A DNA stretch of 64,000 bases from JBAWWY01 sp037144355 (GTDB taxonomy: Bacteria > Bacillota > Clostridia > Peptostreptococcales > Anaerovoracaceae), in the NCBI GenBank assembly GCA_037144355.1, contig JBAWWY010000001.1, positions 186,001 through 250,000 of the forward strand, given 5' to 3'. The notes under the pieces were generated by a model. The model made no database searches. It saw only the letters and a list, made by a program, of their open reading frames with translations, and was not told where the DNA came from. Numbering within the stretch: position 1 is the stretch's first letter; each line of letters opens with the position of its first letter. The position numbers and the translations under genes were made by a program. Positions 8,933 through 16,221 of the stretch are shown here, piece by piece.

Positions 8933-9490
8933 ATGAAACTTATGAAAAGCAAAACGAAAAAATCGACATATAAAGCAATTTACAGATTATTAAACAGAGT
9001 CTCACCACTGCCTTATGACTGTGGCAAACTTTGTGACGCATGCTGCTGTAAGGATACTGGAGAAAATATGGGTATTTATTTATACCCAGGTGAGGATAAA
9101 TTATTTACGAGGAAGGAAAGCTGGTTGAAATGGGAATCTGAAAATGCGGAAGATTTTGATTTTCCACTCAGTTGGAAAGGTAAGATATATTTTGTAAAAT
9201 GCAAGAGCGTCACTGATTGTGTCAGAGAGTATAGGCCACTGCAATGCAGATTTTTCCCTTTGTCCCCGCATATAACAAAAAACAATCAACTGATTCTTAT
9301 TAAATTCAATCAGAAGCTGCCCTATTCTTGTCCTTTGATTGAAGAAAAAAGGCCTCTTGATAAAGACTTCATAAAAGCTACATATACTGTAATTAGAAGA
9401 TTAATCGAGGATCCTTTGATATATGATCTTGTTTTAATGGATTCTAGAGATCGAGATAAGGAAGAATTGGAAATTATATACTCTATTTAA
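8933..9490 (+). CDS. YkgJ-type cysteine cluster protein
   Basis: Up to 185 residues, with a cysteine pattern of the YkgJ/UPF0153 type proposed to bind zinc or iron: CGKLCDACCCKDTG near residue 30, CKSVTDCVREYRPLQCRFFP near residue 90 and a further Cys in YSCPLI. Activity unknown. It is a lone plus-strand gene between minus-strand genes. No Shine-Dalgarno precedes either ATG (8933 or 8942). A TATAAT at 8929 to 8934 overlaps the first ATG, so the second ATG may be the true, leaderless start. Confidence 0.82.
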   Translation: MKLMKSKTKKSTYKAIYRLLNRVSPLPYDCGKLCDACCCKDTGENMGIYLYPGEDKLFTRKESWLKWESENAEDFDFPLSWKGKIYFVKCKSVTDCVREYRPLQCRFFPLSPHITKNNQLILIKFNQKLPYSCPLIEEKRPLDKDFIKATYTVIRRLIEDPLIYDLVLMDSRDRDKEELEIIYSI

Positions 9491-9525
9491 GATTGATTTT
9501 AAATTCATTTAAAATAGCCATACCA

Positions 9526-10842
9526 TTACAATGGCAACACTATTGCTGTATTTCCACTCAAATCCTCTGGCAATTCGCCTATTTGAAAGCCCTTTCCAGT
9601 AGTCTCAACATAATAATATTTCAAGCTGTCTTTGGTGAAAAATGTACCATTTGTTTGAGTATCACAAACGATGCCAACTCCCATATGGTCTTGAAATACA
9701 ATCAATGCGGCTTTATAGTTCATTTCTTTTAGTATTGATGCAAGAAGAAAGCTGGTATCTTCGCAGTCTCCTTTTCCATCATATAAAGTCTCAATTGGAA
9801 ATTTGGGGTACTCCTCAAGACCAGTACTACTTAAATCATCCACATACTCCAAGCTTTGAACAAATGTGATGGCCAGGTTTGATTTTTCCAATTCATTGAA
9901 ATTCTTTTCCTTGCCGGCGCTTTCAAATGTTCTGGCTAGGCTTGCTATGTAATCGTCATCCATGGTTTGTGTGGCATAATATATATATGGCTTGTTTACG
10001 TGGTCGAGTGATTTGAAATAATCATAAATGTCCTTCGAAATGCTTAAATTATATGTCCAAATATATTTATTCTCCGGATATTGCCATTTGAAAACGCAGT
10101 TTTTCAAAACTACATCCTCAGCTTTCATTTCGTTGCTAAAGCTGAAGCTCATTCTTAAATCTACGAGAAAAAGCCTTGAAGTAATAGCGGCAGCTTCTGC
10201 TCTTGTAATATTTGAATATGGCTTAAAAGAGCCAATCAGGTCTACTCCCTTTATAATACCTGCATTGTATAGGGTAATTATATTTTTAAAATACAAATTA
10301 TTTGAATTGACATCCGGAATTGAAACAATATTGTTTATTTCCACATACTCAAATTCCGGCAAAGTTCTTGACATTACATAGGCAAACTCCTGCCTTGTTG
10401 CTTTCTTATCCCAATTGGAGTTGAAGTCATTAGATTTAATAATGTCCTTCTCAATAAGATAATCCACATACGGCTGGTACCAATTTTCACCGTTTTTGAT
10501 GGAAAATACAAAACTATCCTTATCATAAGTACTTCTAACCCGGGCTGCGATTGCGAGAATTTCTGAAATTTTTATTTCTGAGCCTGGGCTGAATTGCATT
10601 TTTGAAACGCCATTCATAACACCATATTCATAGACGGTTTTAATATTGGCCTCATACCATTCATTCTTTAGAACATCGCTAAACTGAGATGGTATATATA
10701 CTTGTGATTTTTGGAAATTGTACATGCCCGATGCCATATTCGTTGACAAAGCGCTGGAAATTAATAAATCGTGAATATTTATTCCCAACGCCAAAATTAT
10801 AATTATAAATATTTTCATTATTTGCAAATATTTGATTTTCAT
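9526..10842 (-). CDS. SLH-domain surface protein with transglutaminase-like C-terminus
   Basis: A 438-residue exported protein. A signal peptide (hydrophobic core IFIIIILALGI) is followed by three S-layer homology repeats at about 52-102, 117-161 and 174-226, which bind pyruvylated secondary cell-wall polymer. The C-terminal region (about 330-438) looks like a transglutaminase-type papain-like fold, with GKGDCEDTSFLLASIL (Cys about 360), QDHMGVG (His about 386) and YVETTGKG (Glu about 413) as a possible triad. Either cross-linking or proteolysis is possible. Its ATG overlaps the upstream gene's stop by 4 nt, so the two are coupled. Confidence 0.8.
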   Translation of the reverse strand: MKIKYLQIMKIFIIIILALGINIHDLLISSALSTNMASGMYNFQKSQVYIPSQFSDVLKNEWYEANIKTVYEYGVMNGVSKMQFSPGSEIKISEILAIAARVRSTYDKDSFVFSIKNGENWYQPYVDYLIEKDIIKSNDFNSNWDKKATRQEFAYVMSRTLPEFEYVEINNIVSIPDVNSNNLYFKNIITLYNAGIIKGVDLIGSFKPYSNITRAEAAAITSRLFLVDLRMSFSFSNEMKAEDVVLKNCVFKWQYPENKYIWTYNLSISKDIYDYFKSLDHVNKPYIYYATQTMDDDYIASLARTFESAGKEKNFNELEKSNLAITFVQSLEYVDDLSSTGLEEYPKFPIETLYDGKGDCEDTSFLLASILKEMNYKAALIVFQDHMGVGIVCDTQTNGTFFTKDSLKYYYVETTGKGFQIGELPEDLSGNTAIVLPL

Positions 10843-11363
10843 TCTTCTTCCTGTTTCAGAGAAACAACAGACTCGATTTTTTTAAAATCGATTTGCTCAA
10901 GTGCTTTTACTAATTCTTCCTTATAAAAATGATGATTGCCAAAAATAGGAGTTGGAAGATCAAAGATATTTTCCTCTGGAATCATATCTCCAATTTCAGC
11001 GTTTGCCATAATGATTGCATTAAAAATCGAATTGTTTGTTGAAATGATGTATATTGGCTTATTTTCAAGGATGAATTTTGCCAAAACTGGAATTCCTTCA
11101 GCAATGGCATTCACCTTTTCTTTAAATGTCATGCCAAAATGAGATTTTCCAATATCGTACAGATAACAACCCTTATCTTTGAAAAATTCTAAAGTGAAAG
11201 TATCTGCCTTGAAGTATTCATTGAAAGCTTCTTTTGTAAATTTATACAAAACCGTATCTTCATTGTAAAAAAATACTCCATTTGATGGGTGAGCCTCTCC
11301 GATAAACAACAAGTTTATTTTCGATGGTTTATACTTTTGTCTGATCTTTTCAAAACTTTTCAT
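10839..11363 (-). CDS. Conserved hypothetical protein, weakly uracil-DNA-glycosylase-like
   Basis: A 174-residue soluble protein without a signal or membrane segment. Near the N-terminus INLLFIGEAHPSNGVFFY resembles the motif-A region of uracil-DNA glycosylase-superfamily proteins (GEAPG-like), and DLPTPIFGNHHFY is the most conserved-looking later segment. I do not recognise a defined family, so glycosylase activity is only a guess. It is translationally coupled to the SLH/transglutaminase-like gene downstream (ATGA overlap), an odd partner because one protein is cytosolic and the other exported. GGGGGTG precedes the ATG. Confidence 0.7.
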   Translation of the reverse strand: MKSFEKIRQKYKPSKINLLFIGEAHPSNGVFFYNEDTVLYKFTKEAFNEYFKADTFTLEFFKDKGCYLYDIGKSHFGMTFKEKVNAIAEGIPVLAKFILENKPIYIISTNNSIFNAIIMANAEIGDMIPEENIFDLPTPIFGNHHFYKEELVKALEQIDFKKIESVVSLKQEEE

Positions 11364-11418
11364 AATTACACCCCCATTTAAATTTAGATATCTTTTAATT
11401 CAAGCAATCAAAGTGAGA

Positions 11419-12177
11419 TTATATATTTTCAATTTCCAGGCAAACCGGACAATGATCGCTGCCTATTACCTTGTCATATATGATATTATCAATTATCTTT
11501 TCCTTTAATCTTTCAGAAACAATGAAGTAATCTATTCTCCAACCCGCATTATTTGCCCTGGCATTGAATCTATAAGACCACCAAGTATATTTTTCAATGG
11601 CTTCAGGATATAAAAACCTAAAAGTATCAACAAAACCTGATTCAAGCAACAAAGTAAACTTTTCTCTTTCTTGGTCTGAAAATCCAGCATTCCCTCGGTT
11701 TGTTTTTGGGTTTTTCAAATCTATTTCCTGATGTGCTACATTGAGGTCGCCGCAAATTATGACCGGCTTCTTTGAATCGAGCATCTTGACATATTCTAAG
11801 AAATCTTCTTCCCACTCCATGCGGTAGTCAATTCTGAAGAGCTTCTCCTGTGAATTCGGAGAATATACGTTGACTAAAAAATAATTTTCAAATTCCAGAG
11901 TTATAACTCTTCCTTCAAAACTGTGGTGAGGTTTCCCAATATCGTATTTTGCATCGATAGGCTTGATTTTAGTAAATATTGCGGTCCCTGAATAGCCTTT
12001 TTTATCAGCGCTGTTCCAAAACTCCTCATATTCTTTCAAATCAACTTCAGCTTGTCCCTGCTGCATTTTAGTCTCTTGAATACAAATGATATCCGGTTTG
12101 TATTCATTGACAAAATCTAAAAATCCCTTTGTCAATGCTGCTCTAAGCCCATTTACATTCCATGTGATTATTCTCAT
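11419..12177 (-). CDS. exoA: Exodeoxyribonuclease III / AP endonuclease
   Basis: A 252-residue Mg-dependent enzyme of base-excision repair that cleaves abasic sites and trims 3' ends. All family motifs are visible: WNVNGLRA, QETKMQ (metal Glu), NVYSPNSQ, GDLNVAHQEIDL (catalytic Asp/Asn) and SDHCPV (catalytic His) at the C-terminus. The frame can start at a GTG at 12183, but the ATG at 12177 matches the family start (MRIITWNVNG) and has GAGG just upstream. It is probably transcribed alone, divergently from the UPF0173 gene. Confidence 0.95.
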   Translation of the reverse strand: MRIITWNVNGLRAALTKGFLDFVNEYKPDIICIQETKMQQGQAEVDLKEYEEFWNSADKKGYSGTAIFTKIKPIDAKYDIGKPHHSFEGRVITLEFENYFLVNVYSPNSQEKLFRIDYRMEWEEDFLEYVKMLDSKKPVIICGDLNVAHQEIDLKNPKTNRGNAGFSDQEREKFTLLLESGFVDTFRFLYPEAIEKYTWWSYRFNARANNAGWRIDYFIVSERLKEKIIDNIIYDKVIGSDHCPVCLEIENI

Positions 12178-12308
12178 ATCCACCTCAAATCATCGCCCAA
12201 ATTGCATTTTGTGTGCAAGTCCTTAGACTATTGCTACCTCTTTATTATATAGGATAATTTTAGCAAACACAAGATTGCGAAGTTAGGTGTTGTTTATTTT
12301 CAAAATCC

Positions 12309-12336
12309 TTGACGCATGTTCTTTATGGTATAAAAT
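12309..12336 (+). promoter_or_regulatory. Candidate promoter of the UPF0173 hydrolase gene
   Basis: TTGACG (12309-12314) and TAAAAT (12331-12336) are 16 nt apart, about 50 nt before the ATG at 12385. Confidence 0.5.
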
Positions 12337-12384
12337 CTAATGTGAGCATGAAAAATTATATTTATATAAGATTGGAGATTTAAA

Positions 12385-13029
12385 ATGATTATTAAATGGT
12401 TTGGTCATTCATGTTTTTTGATAACGTCTGAGAATGGAACAAAATTATTAATGGATCCATTCAAAAAAATGCTAGGCTATAAATTGCCTCAAATTGATGC
12501 CAACATAGTAACCACAAGCCATAATCATAGTGATCATAATAATATTGATGCAGTTAAGGGCACTTTTTTGCACATAAACCAGCCCGGATCATTTTCAAAT
12601 GATGGGATAAAGATAAAAGGCGTGGAGACATTCCATGATAAAACCGCTGGATCCAGGAGAGGGAAAAATACAGTATTTAACTTTACTATTGATGGAATAA
12701 ATATTTGCCATTGCGGCGATCTAGGACATATTCTTAATTCCAAACAGTTAGAAGAAATCGGAAGTGTGGATATACTACTTCTTCCTGTTGGCGGATTAGT
12801 CACAATTAATGCATTTTATGCAACTCAAGTAATGAACCAGTTAAACCCAACTATTGTCATTCCAATGCATTACAGAACAAAGGCATTAGGGCTAGTAGGT
12901 CTCGCATTTGGCAAGGCAGATAAATTTATAATGGCTTCAGGGTTACAAGCCAAAGAGTATGAGAAACTGGAAATAAATGAAAGAAATATTAAAGATTATT
13001 CAGGGATTATTCTCCTTGAATACAATTAG
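12385..13029 (+). CDS. Metallo-beta-lactamase fold hydrolase, UPF0173 family
   Basis: A 214-residue MBL-fold protein. The metal motif reads SHNHSDHNN near residue 50 (HxHxDH). It is followed by HCGDLGH (about 110), PVGG (about 133) and PMHYRTK (about 158), which complete a two-metal site as in UPF0173. The substrate of this family is unknown. The start is MIIKWFGHSCFLI, which is typical, with GGAG upstream. It is a plus-strand single gene with its own promoter and faces rnpB convergently. Confidence 0.92.
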   Translation: MIIKWFGHSCFLITSENGTKLLMDPFKKMLGYKLPQIDANIVTTSHNHSDHNNIDAVKGTFLHINQPGSFSNDGIKIKGVETFHDKTAGSRRGKNTVFNFTIDGINICHCGDLGHILNSKQLEEIGSVDILLLPVGGLVTINAFYATQVMNQLNPTIVIPMHYRTKALGLVGLAFGKADKFIMASGLQAKEYEKLEINERNIKDYSGIILLEYN

Positions 13030-13131
13030 ATTTCCTTAGAGAATTGGAGATTTACTTAATTTAGAATATTAAATTTTAATCGCTTCACTACAACATACCT
13101 TGAAATTTAAGCGTTTTACGAATCATAAAAT

Positions 13132-13466
13132 GTGAGCAAGTCTGTAAGCCGAGTTCTGTATCTGACAATCATCTATCTAGGCTTAAAGTTACCTTTAAGC
13201 TCATGCGACCTACCTACCGGGCAACGACGAGCAGCCGCCTTTTGTGCCCTATTTGGTCTTGCTCCAGGTGGGGTTTACATGGCCAGACTGTCGCCAGCCT
13301 GCCGGTGAGCTCTTACCTCACCTTTTCAACCTTGCTTAGCAAGCTAAGCGGTATATTTCTGTTGCACTTTCCTTGAAGTTGCCTTCACCGGGGGTTATCC
13401 GGCACCCTGCTCTACGGAGCTCGGACTTTCCTCATGCATGGCATGCGATTGTCTGACTTACTCACA
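13132..13466 (-). ncRNA. rnpB: RNase P RNA, A-type
   Basis: Catalytic RNA of RNase P, which removes tRNA 5' leaders. Reading the minus strand, conserved blocks appear in order: GAGGAAAGTCCGAGCTCC, GCAGGGTGCCGG, AGTGCAACAGAAA, GGTGAGGTAAGAGCTCACC, GACAGTCTGGCCA, CACCTGGAGCAAGACCAAATAGGG and CAGAACTCGGCTTACAGAC. The ends GTGAGTAAGTCAGACAATC and GATTGTCAG...GCTCAC pair. The layout after the GGTGCCGG block reads as the ancestral A type, not the Bacillus B type, which supports a clostridial origin. About 335 nt. Confidence 0.95.
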
Positions 13467-13471
13467 AGTTC

Positions 13472-13480
13472 ATTATATCA
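13472..13480 (-). promoter_or_regulatory. rnpB extended -10 promoter overlapping the nif3 stop
   Basis: On the minus strand TGATATAAT (13480 to 13472) is an extended -10 element. Its TATAAT shares bases with the last codons ATG ATA TAA of the upstream gene. A start about 7 nt downstream falls at 13465, exactly at the RNase P RNA 5' end. No good -35 box is seen. Confidence 0.6.
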
Positions 13481-14264
13481 TATTAAAGGGATTTTGGTCT
13501 ACGTCGGTTTCATCCACAAATAGTTTATTCTCAAATTCTAATCGAATCTTTTGAGAAATATTTTTAATAAATATTTTTTCCGAATGGTAATGGGTAATAT
13601 CGATTAATTTTAAATTGCATTCTTTTGCCTCAAGCGCTGTATGGTAATTAATATCTCCAGTTATTAGAAGATCGCATTCGTTATCTAAAGCATACTTAAC
13701 AAGATTTCCACCTGCTCCAGTGCAGATTGCAACTTTCTCTATAGGCTCTTCATTATTGTAAACAGTATTCAATTTATGGCATATTTGAAGTTTTCTTTTT
13801 ATTAATTCAGAAATATCCATAATCGACATTTCTTTCTTTAAATATGCAAATCTAACAAACTCGATATCTGAACTTTCAATATCTTTGAAAGTCGATTCAG
13901 CTGCATTAAATTCAAGCAATTCTATAAGATAGTCATTATTTCCACCTTGTGCAATGTCAAATGAAGTATGCGCGGAATAAACAGAAATTCTATTTTCAAT
14001 CAATTTTATTAAATTGGAACTATTCTGCTCCTTGTTGTCGATTTTGCTGACAGGTTTGAATATCAACGGATGATGCGCTAGTATCATGTCAGATTTCTTA
14101 CTTATTGCTTCATCGATAACTTCTTTTGTTACATCAAGTGTAACAAGTATTTTCTTCAAATCTCTTTCCCTAAACAAAATTTGTATTCCACCGTTGTCCC
14201 ATTCTGAAGAGTTTTCTTCAGGAGAAATCTTATTCATAAATTCAAGAAATAGCTCTACTTTCAT
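13473..14264 (-). CDS. Nif3-like dinuclear metal centre protein
   Basis: A 263-residue member of the Nif3/NGG1p-interacting family (sometimes called GTP cyclohydrolase I type 2). Members form hexameric rings with two metals per subunit; the reaction is not settled. Metal ligands lie in AHHPLIFKP (about 60), YSAHTSFD (about 97) and ITHYHSEK (about 225). The start was moved from the frame's 14282 to the ATG at 14264, which has GGAGG 6 nt upstream. It overlaps the 3' end of trmK, the usual neighbour, so the pair is translationally coupled. Confidence 0.93.
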   Translation of the reverse strand: MKVELFLEFMNKISPEENSSEWDNGGIQILFRERDLKKILVTLDVTKEVIDEAISKKSDMILAHHPLIFKPVSKIDNKEQNSSNLIKLIENRISVYSAHTSFDIAQGGNNDYLIELLEFNAAESTFKDIESSDIEFVRFAYLKKEMSIMDISELIKRKLQICHKLNTVYNNEEPIEKVAICTGAGGNLVKYALDNECDLLITGDINYHTALEAKECNLKLIDITHYHSEKIFIKNISQKIRLEFENKLFVDETDVDQNPFNMI

Positions 14265-15012
14265 TCTTAACCTCCATGTCATCTGCCTTATTTAAAAGAT
14301 AAATCAACAAATCCAGCCTTGCTTTTGATTTTTCCAGCAATTCATCTTTGTTATTATTATCTGCACTTTCAATTTCCTTCAATATTTTCTTCTCAACCCT
14401 GATTTTTCTTTCTATGAATTCGGGTAAAAGTTTATCCGCTTTTTCAAATAGAATCGGGCTTATTTCATAAGATAGTGCAGAAGAATTTTGTAAATTGATC
14501 CCCTCTATTTGCCCATCCAATGATTCGACTTCTGTGCTGGGCGTTACTGTGATAATTTCACAGATAAATTTTCCTTCTTTTATCAATTCCTCATCAGTTA
14601 TTATGAATTTATTTTCAAAAAGCCATTTTCGCAATTTATCGCTGCCATTTCTTGGCTGTAAGACAAATTTTTGAAATGAAAAACTTTTTGCTAAATCATG
14701 CTTCAAAATATCAATAATCAACAACCCGCCCATACCTGCAATAACAATGCACTCAACCTCTCTTGATTCAATATTTTCCAACCCATTGCCTTTTCTTATC
14801 TCAAAATTTGCCCTAATGCCAAGCTTTTCAATATTTGTTCTTGCGATTTTAAGAGGACCAACGTTTATATCACATAAAATCGCTTTGCTAACTCTATGCT
14901 TTAGCAATAGGAAAATTGGCAGCTTGCCATGGTCCGTCCCGATATCGGCAACGCTTTGACAACTCCCAACTTTATCTGCAATACATTTCAACCTATTTGA
15001 CAATTTGATCAT
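14242..15012 (-). CDS. trmK: tRNA (adenine22-N1)-methyltransferase
   Basis: A 256-residue SAM-dependent Rossmann-fold enzyme that methylates A22 in the D-loop of tRNAs. The SAM site is VADIGTDHGKLPIFLL, with the adenine-side CDIN and the later VIAGMGGLLIIDIL, as in TrmK. A C-terminal coiled-coil-like segment (EKKILKEIESADNNNKDEL) fits the family. The ATG at 15012 is preferred to a TTG at 15018. Neither has a clear Shine-Dalgarno, and a stable hairpin ends 13 nt upstream. It follows rpoD and overlaps nif3. Confidence 0.93.
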   Translation of the reverse strand: MIKLSNRLKCIADKVGSCQSVADIGTDHGKLPIFLLLKHRVSKAILCDINVGPLKIARTNIEKLGIRANFEIRKGNGLENIESREVECIVIAGMGGLLIIDILKHDLAKSFSFQKFVLQPRNGSDKLRKWLFENKFIITDEELIKEGKFICEIITVTPSTEVESLDGQIEGINLQNSSALSYEISPILFEKADKLLPEFIERKIRVEKKILKEIESADNNNKDELLEKSKARLDLLIYLLNKADDMEVKNESRAIS

Positions 15013-15024
15013 CTGCAATTGATT

Positions 15025-15049
15025 AGAGAGTCTGCACGGCAGACTCTCT
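15025..15049 (-). other. Stable hairpin between rpoD and trmK
   Basis: A perfect 11-bp inverted repeat, AGAGAGTCTGC / GCAGACTCTCT, with a 3-nt loop. It lies 7 nt past the rpoD stop and 12 nt before the trmK ATG. On the minus strand it is followed by AATCAATT rather than a T run, so it looks like an RNA processing, stability or partial-attenuation element, not a standard terminator. Confidence 0.6.
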
Positions 15050-15056
15050 TTACTCC

Positions 15057-16208
15057 TTATTCTAAATAATCCTTAAGTTTTTTACTTCTGCTTGGGTGTC
15101 TTAATTTTCTAAGAGCCTTGGCTTCGATCTGTCTGATTCTTTCTCTTGTAACATCAAATCTTCTTCCAACTTCTTCAAGAGTTCTTGCTCTGCCGTCTTC
15201 CAAGCCAAAACGAAGTTTCAGCACCTTTTGTTCCCTATCTGTCAATGTATCAAGCACTTCAACGAGTTGTTCCTTCAACATGGAAAATGCTGCCGCATCC
15301 GCTGGAGCGGGTACATCCTCGTCTGGAATAAAATCTCCCAGATGGCTGTCTTCTTCTTCACCGATTGGAGTTTCCAAGGAAACCGGTTCTTGGGCGATCT
15401 TTTGAATTTCCCTTACTTTTTCCACTGGAATATCCATTTCTTCGGCAATTTCTTCCGGGGTTGGTTCTCTACCATACTCTTGAAGCAACTGTCTTGAAAC
15501 TCTTATAAGTTTGTTAATGGTTTCAACCATATGCACTGGTATCCTTATTGTCCTGGCTTGATCTGCAATTGACCTTGTTATAGCTTGCCTGATCCACCAT
15601 GTGGCATATGTGCTGAATTTAAATCCTTTTTTATAGTCAAACTTGTCAACAGCCTTGATCAATCCCAGATTACCTTCTTGTATCAAGTCTAAAAACAACA
15701 TTCCCCTGCCTACATATCTTTTTGCTATGCTGACAACAAGTCTTAGATTTGCTTCGCAAAGCTTTTTCTTTGCTTCATCATCTCCAATTTGCATTCTTTT
15801 AGCGAGCTCGATTTCCTCTTCTCCGCTTAGAAGCGGCACCTTGCCTATTTCCTTTAAATACATTCTTACTGGATCATCAACTGCGATTCCCTTGGGAAGT
15901 GCTGTTTCAATATCTATTTCACTGGCTTCGATTATATTTATATCAGCATCTTCATCTCCATCGCTGGTGTTTTCCTGCTCGACAAATTCATCTAAATCAA
16001 CTTCTGAAACAATCTCCACTCCCATGGAAATCAAGGTATCATACAAGTCATCAATCTGTTCTTTATCAAGCTCGATATTTTCCAGATAATCGGAAATTTC
16101 CCTATAGGATATTATGCCCTTTTGTTTAGCGCGTTCGATAATCTCGTTAACGAATTCGAATTTTTTATCCTCATTGCCGTTTTCTTCTTGAAAATTCAAA
16201 TCTTTCAC
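15057..16208 (-). CDS. rpoD: RNA polymerase primary sigma factor RpoD/SigA
   Basis: The housekeeping sigma factor, up to 383 residues. It has an N-terminal region 1.1-like segment, an acidic linker (about 75-100), region 1.2 (DPVRMYLKEIG), region 2 for -10 recognition (FDYKKGFKFSTYATWWIRQAI), region 3 and region 4 with the -35 helix-turn-helix (TLEEVGRRFDVTRERIRQIE). It is placed after dnaG as in Firmicutes macromolecular-synthesis operons. The frame begins with GTG at 16208. A TTG at 16199, with AAGGGTG 6 nt upstream, is an equally good start, so the N-terminus is uncertain by three residues. Confidence 0.97.
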   Translation of the reverse strand: MKDLNFQEENGNEDKKFEFVNEIIERAKQKGIISYREISDYLENIELDKEQIDDLYDTLISMGVEIVSEVDLDEFVEQENTSDGDEDADINIIEASEIDIETALPKGIAVDDPVRMYLKEIGKVPLLSGEEEIELAKRMQIGDDEAKKKLCEANLRLVVSIAKRYVGRGMLFLDLIQEGNLGLIKAVDKFDYKKGFKFSTYATWWIRQAITRSIADQARTIRIPVHMVETINKLIRVSRQLLQEYGREPTPEEIAEEMDIPVEKVREIQKIAQEPVSLETPIGEEEDSHLGDFIPDEDVPAPADAAAFSMLKEQLVEVLDTLTDREQKVLKLRFGLEDGRARTLEEVGRRFDVTRERIRQIEAKALRKLRHPSRSKKLKDYLE

Positions 16209-16221
16209 CCTTTCTTTTAGT

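Noticed and set aside
13070..13118. CGCTT...AAGCGTTTT inverted repeat between the UPF0173 gene and rnpB, considered as a bidirectional terminator
   Set aside because: Only five perfect pairs with a loop over 20 nt and a short T run. Too weak to call.
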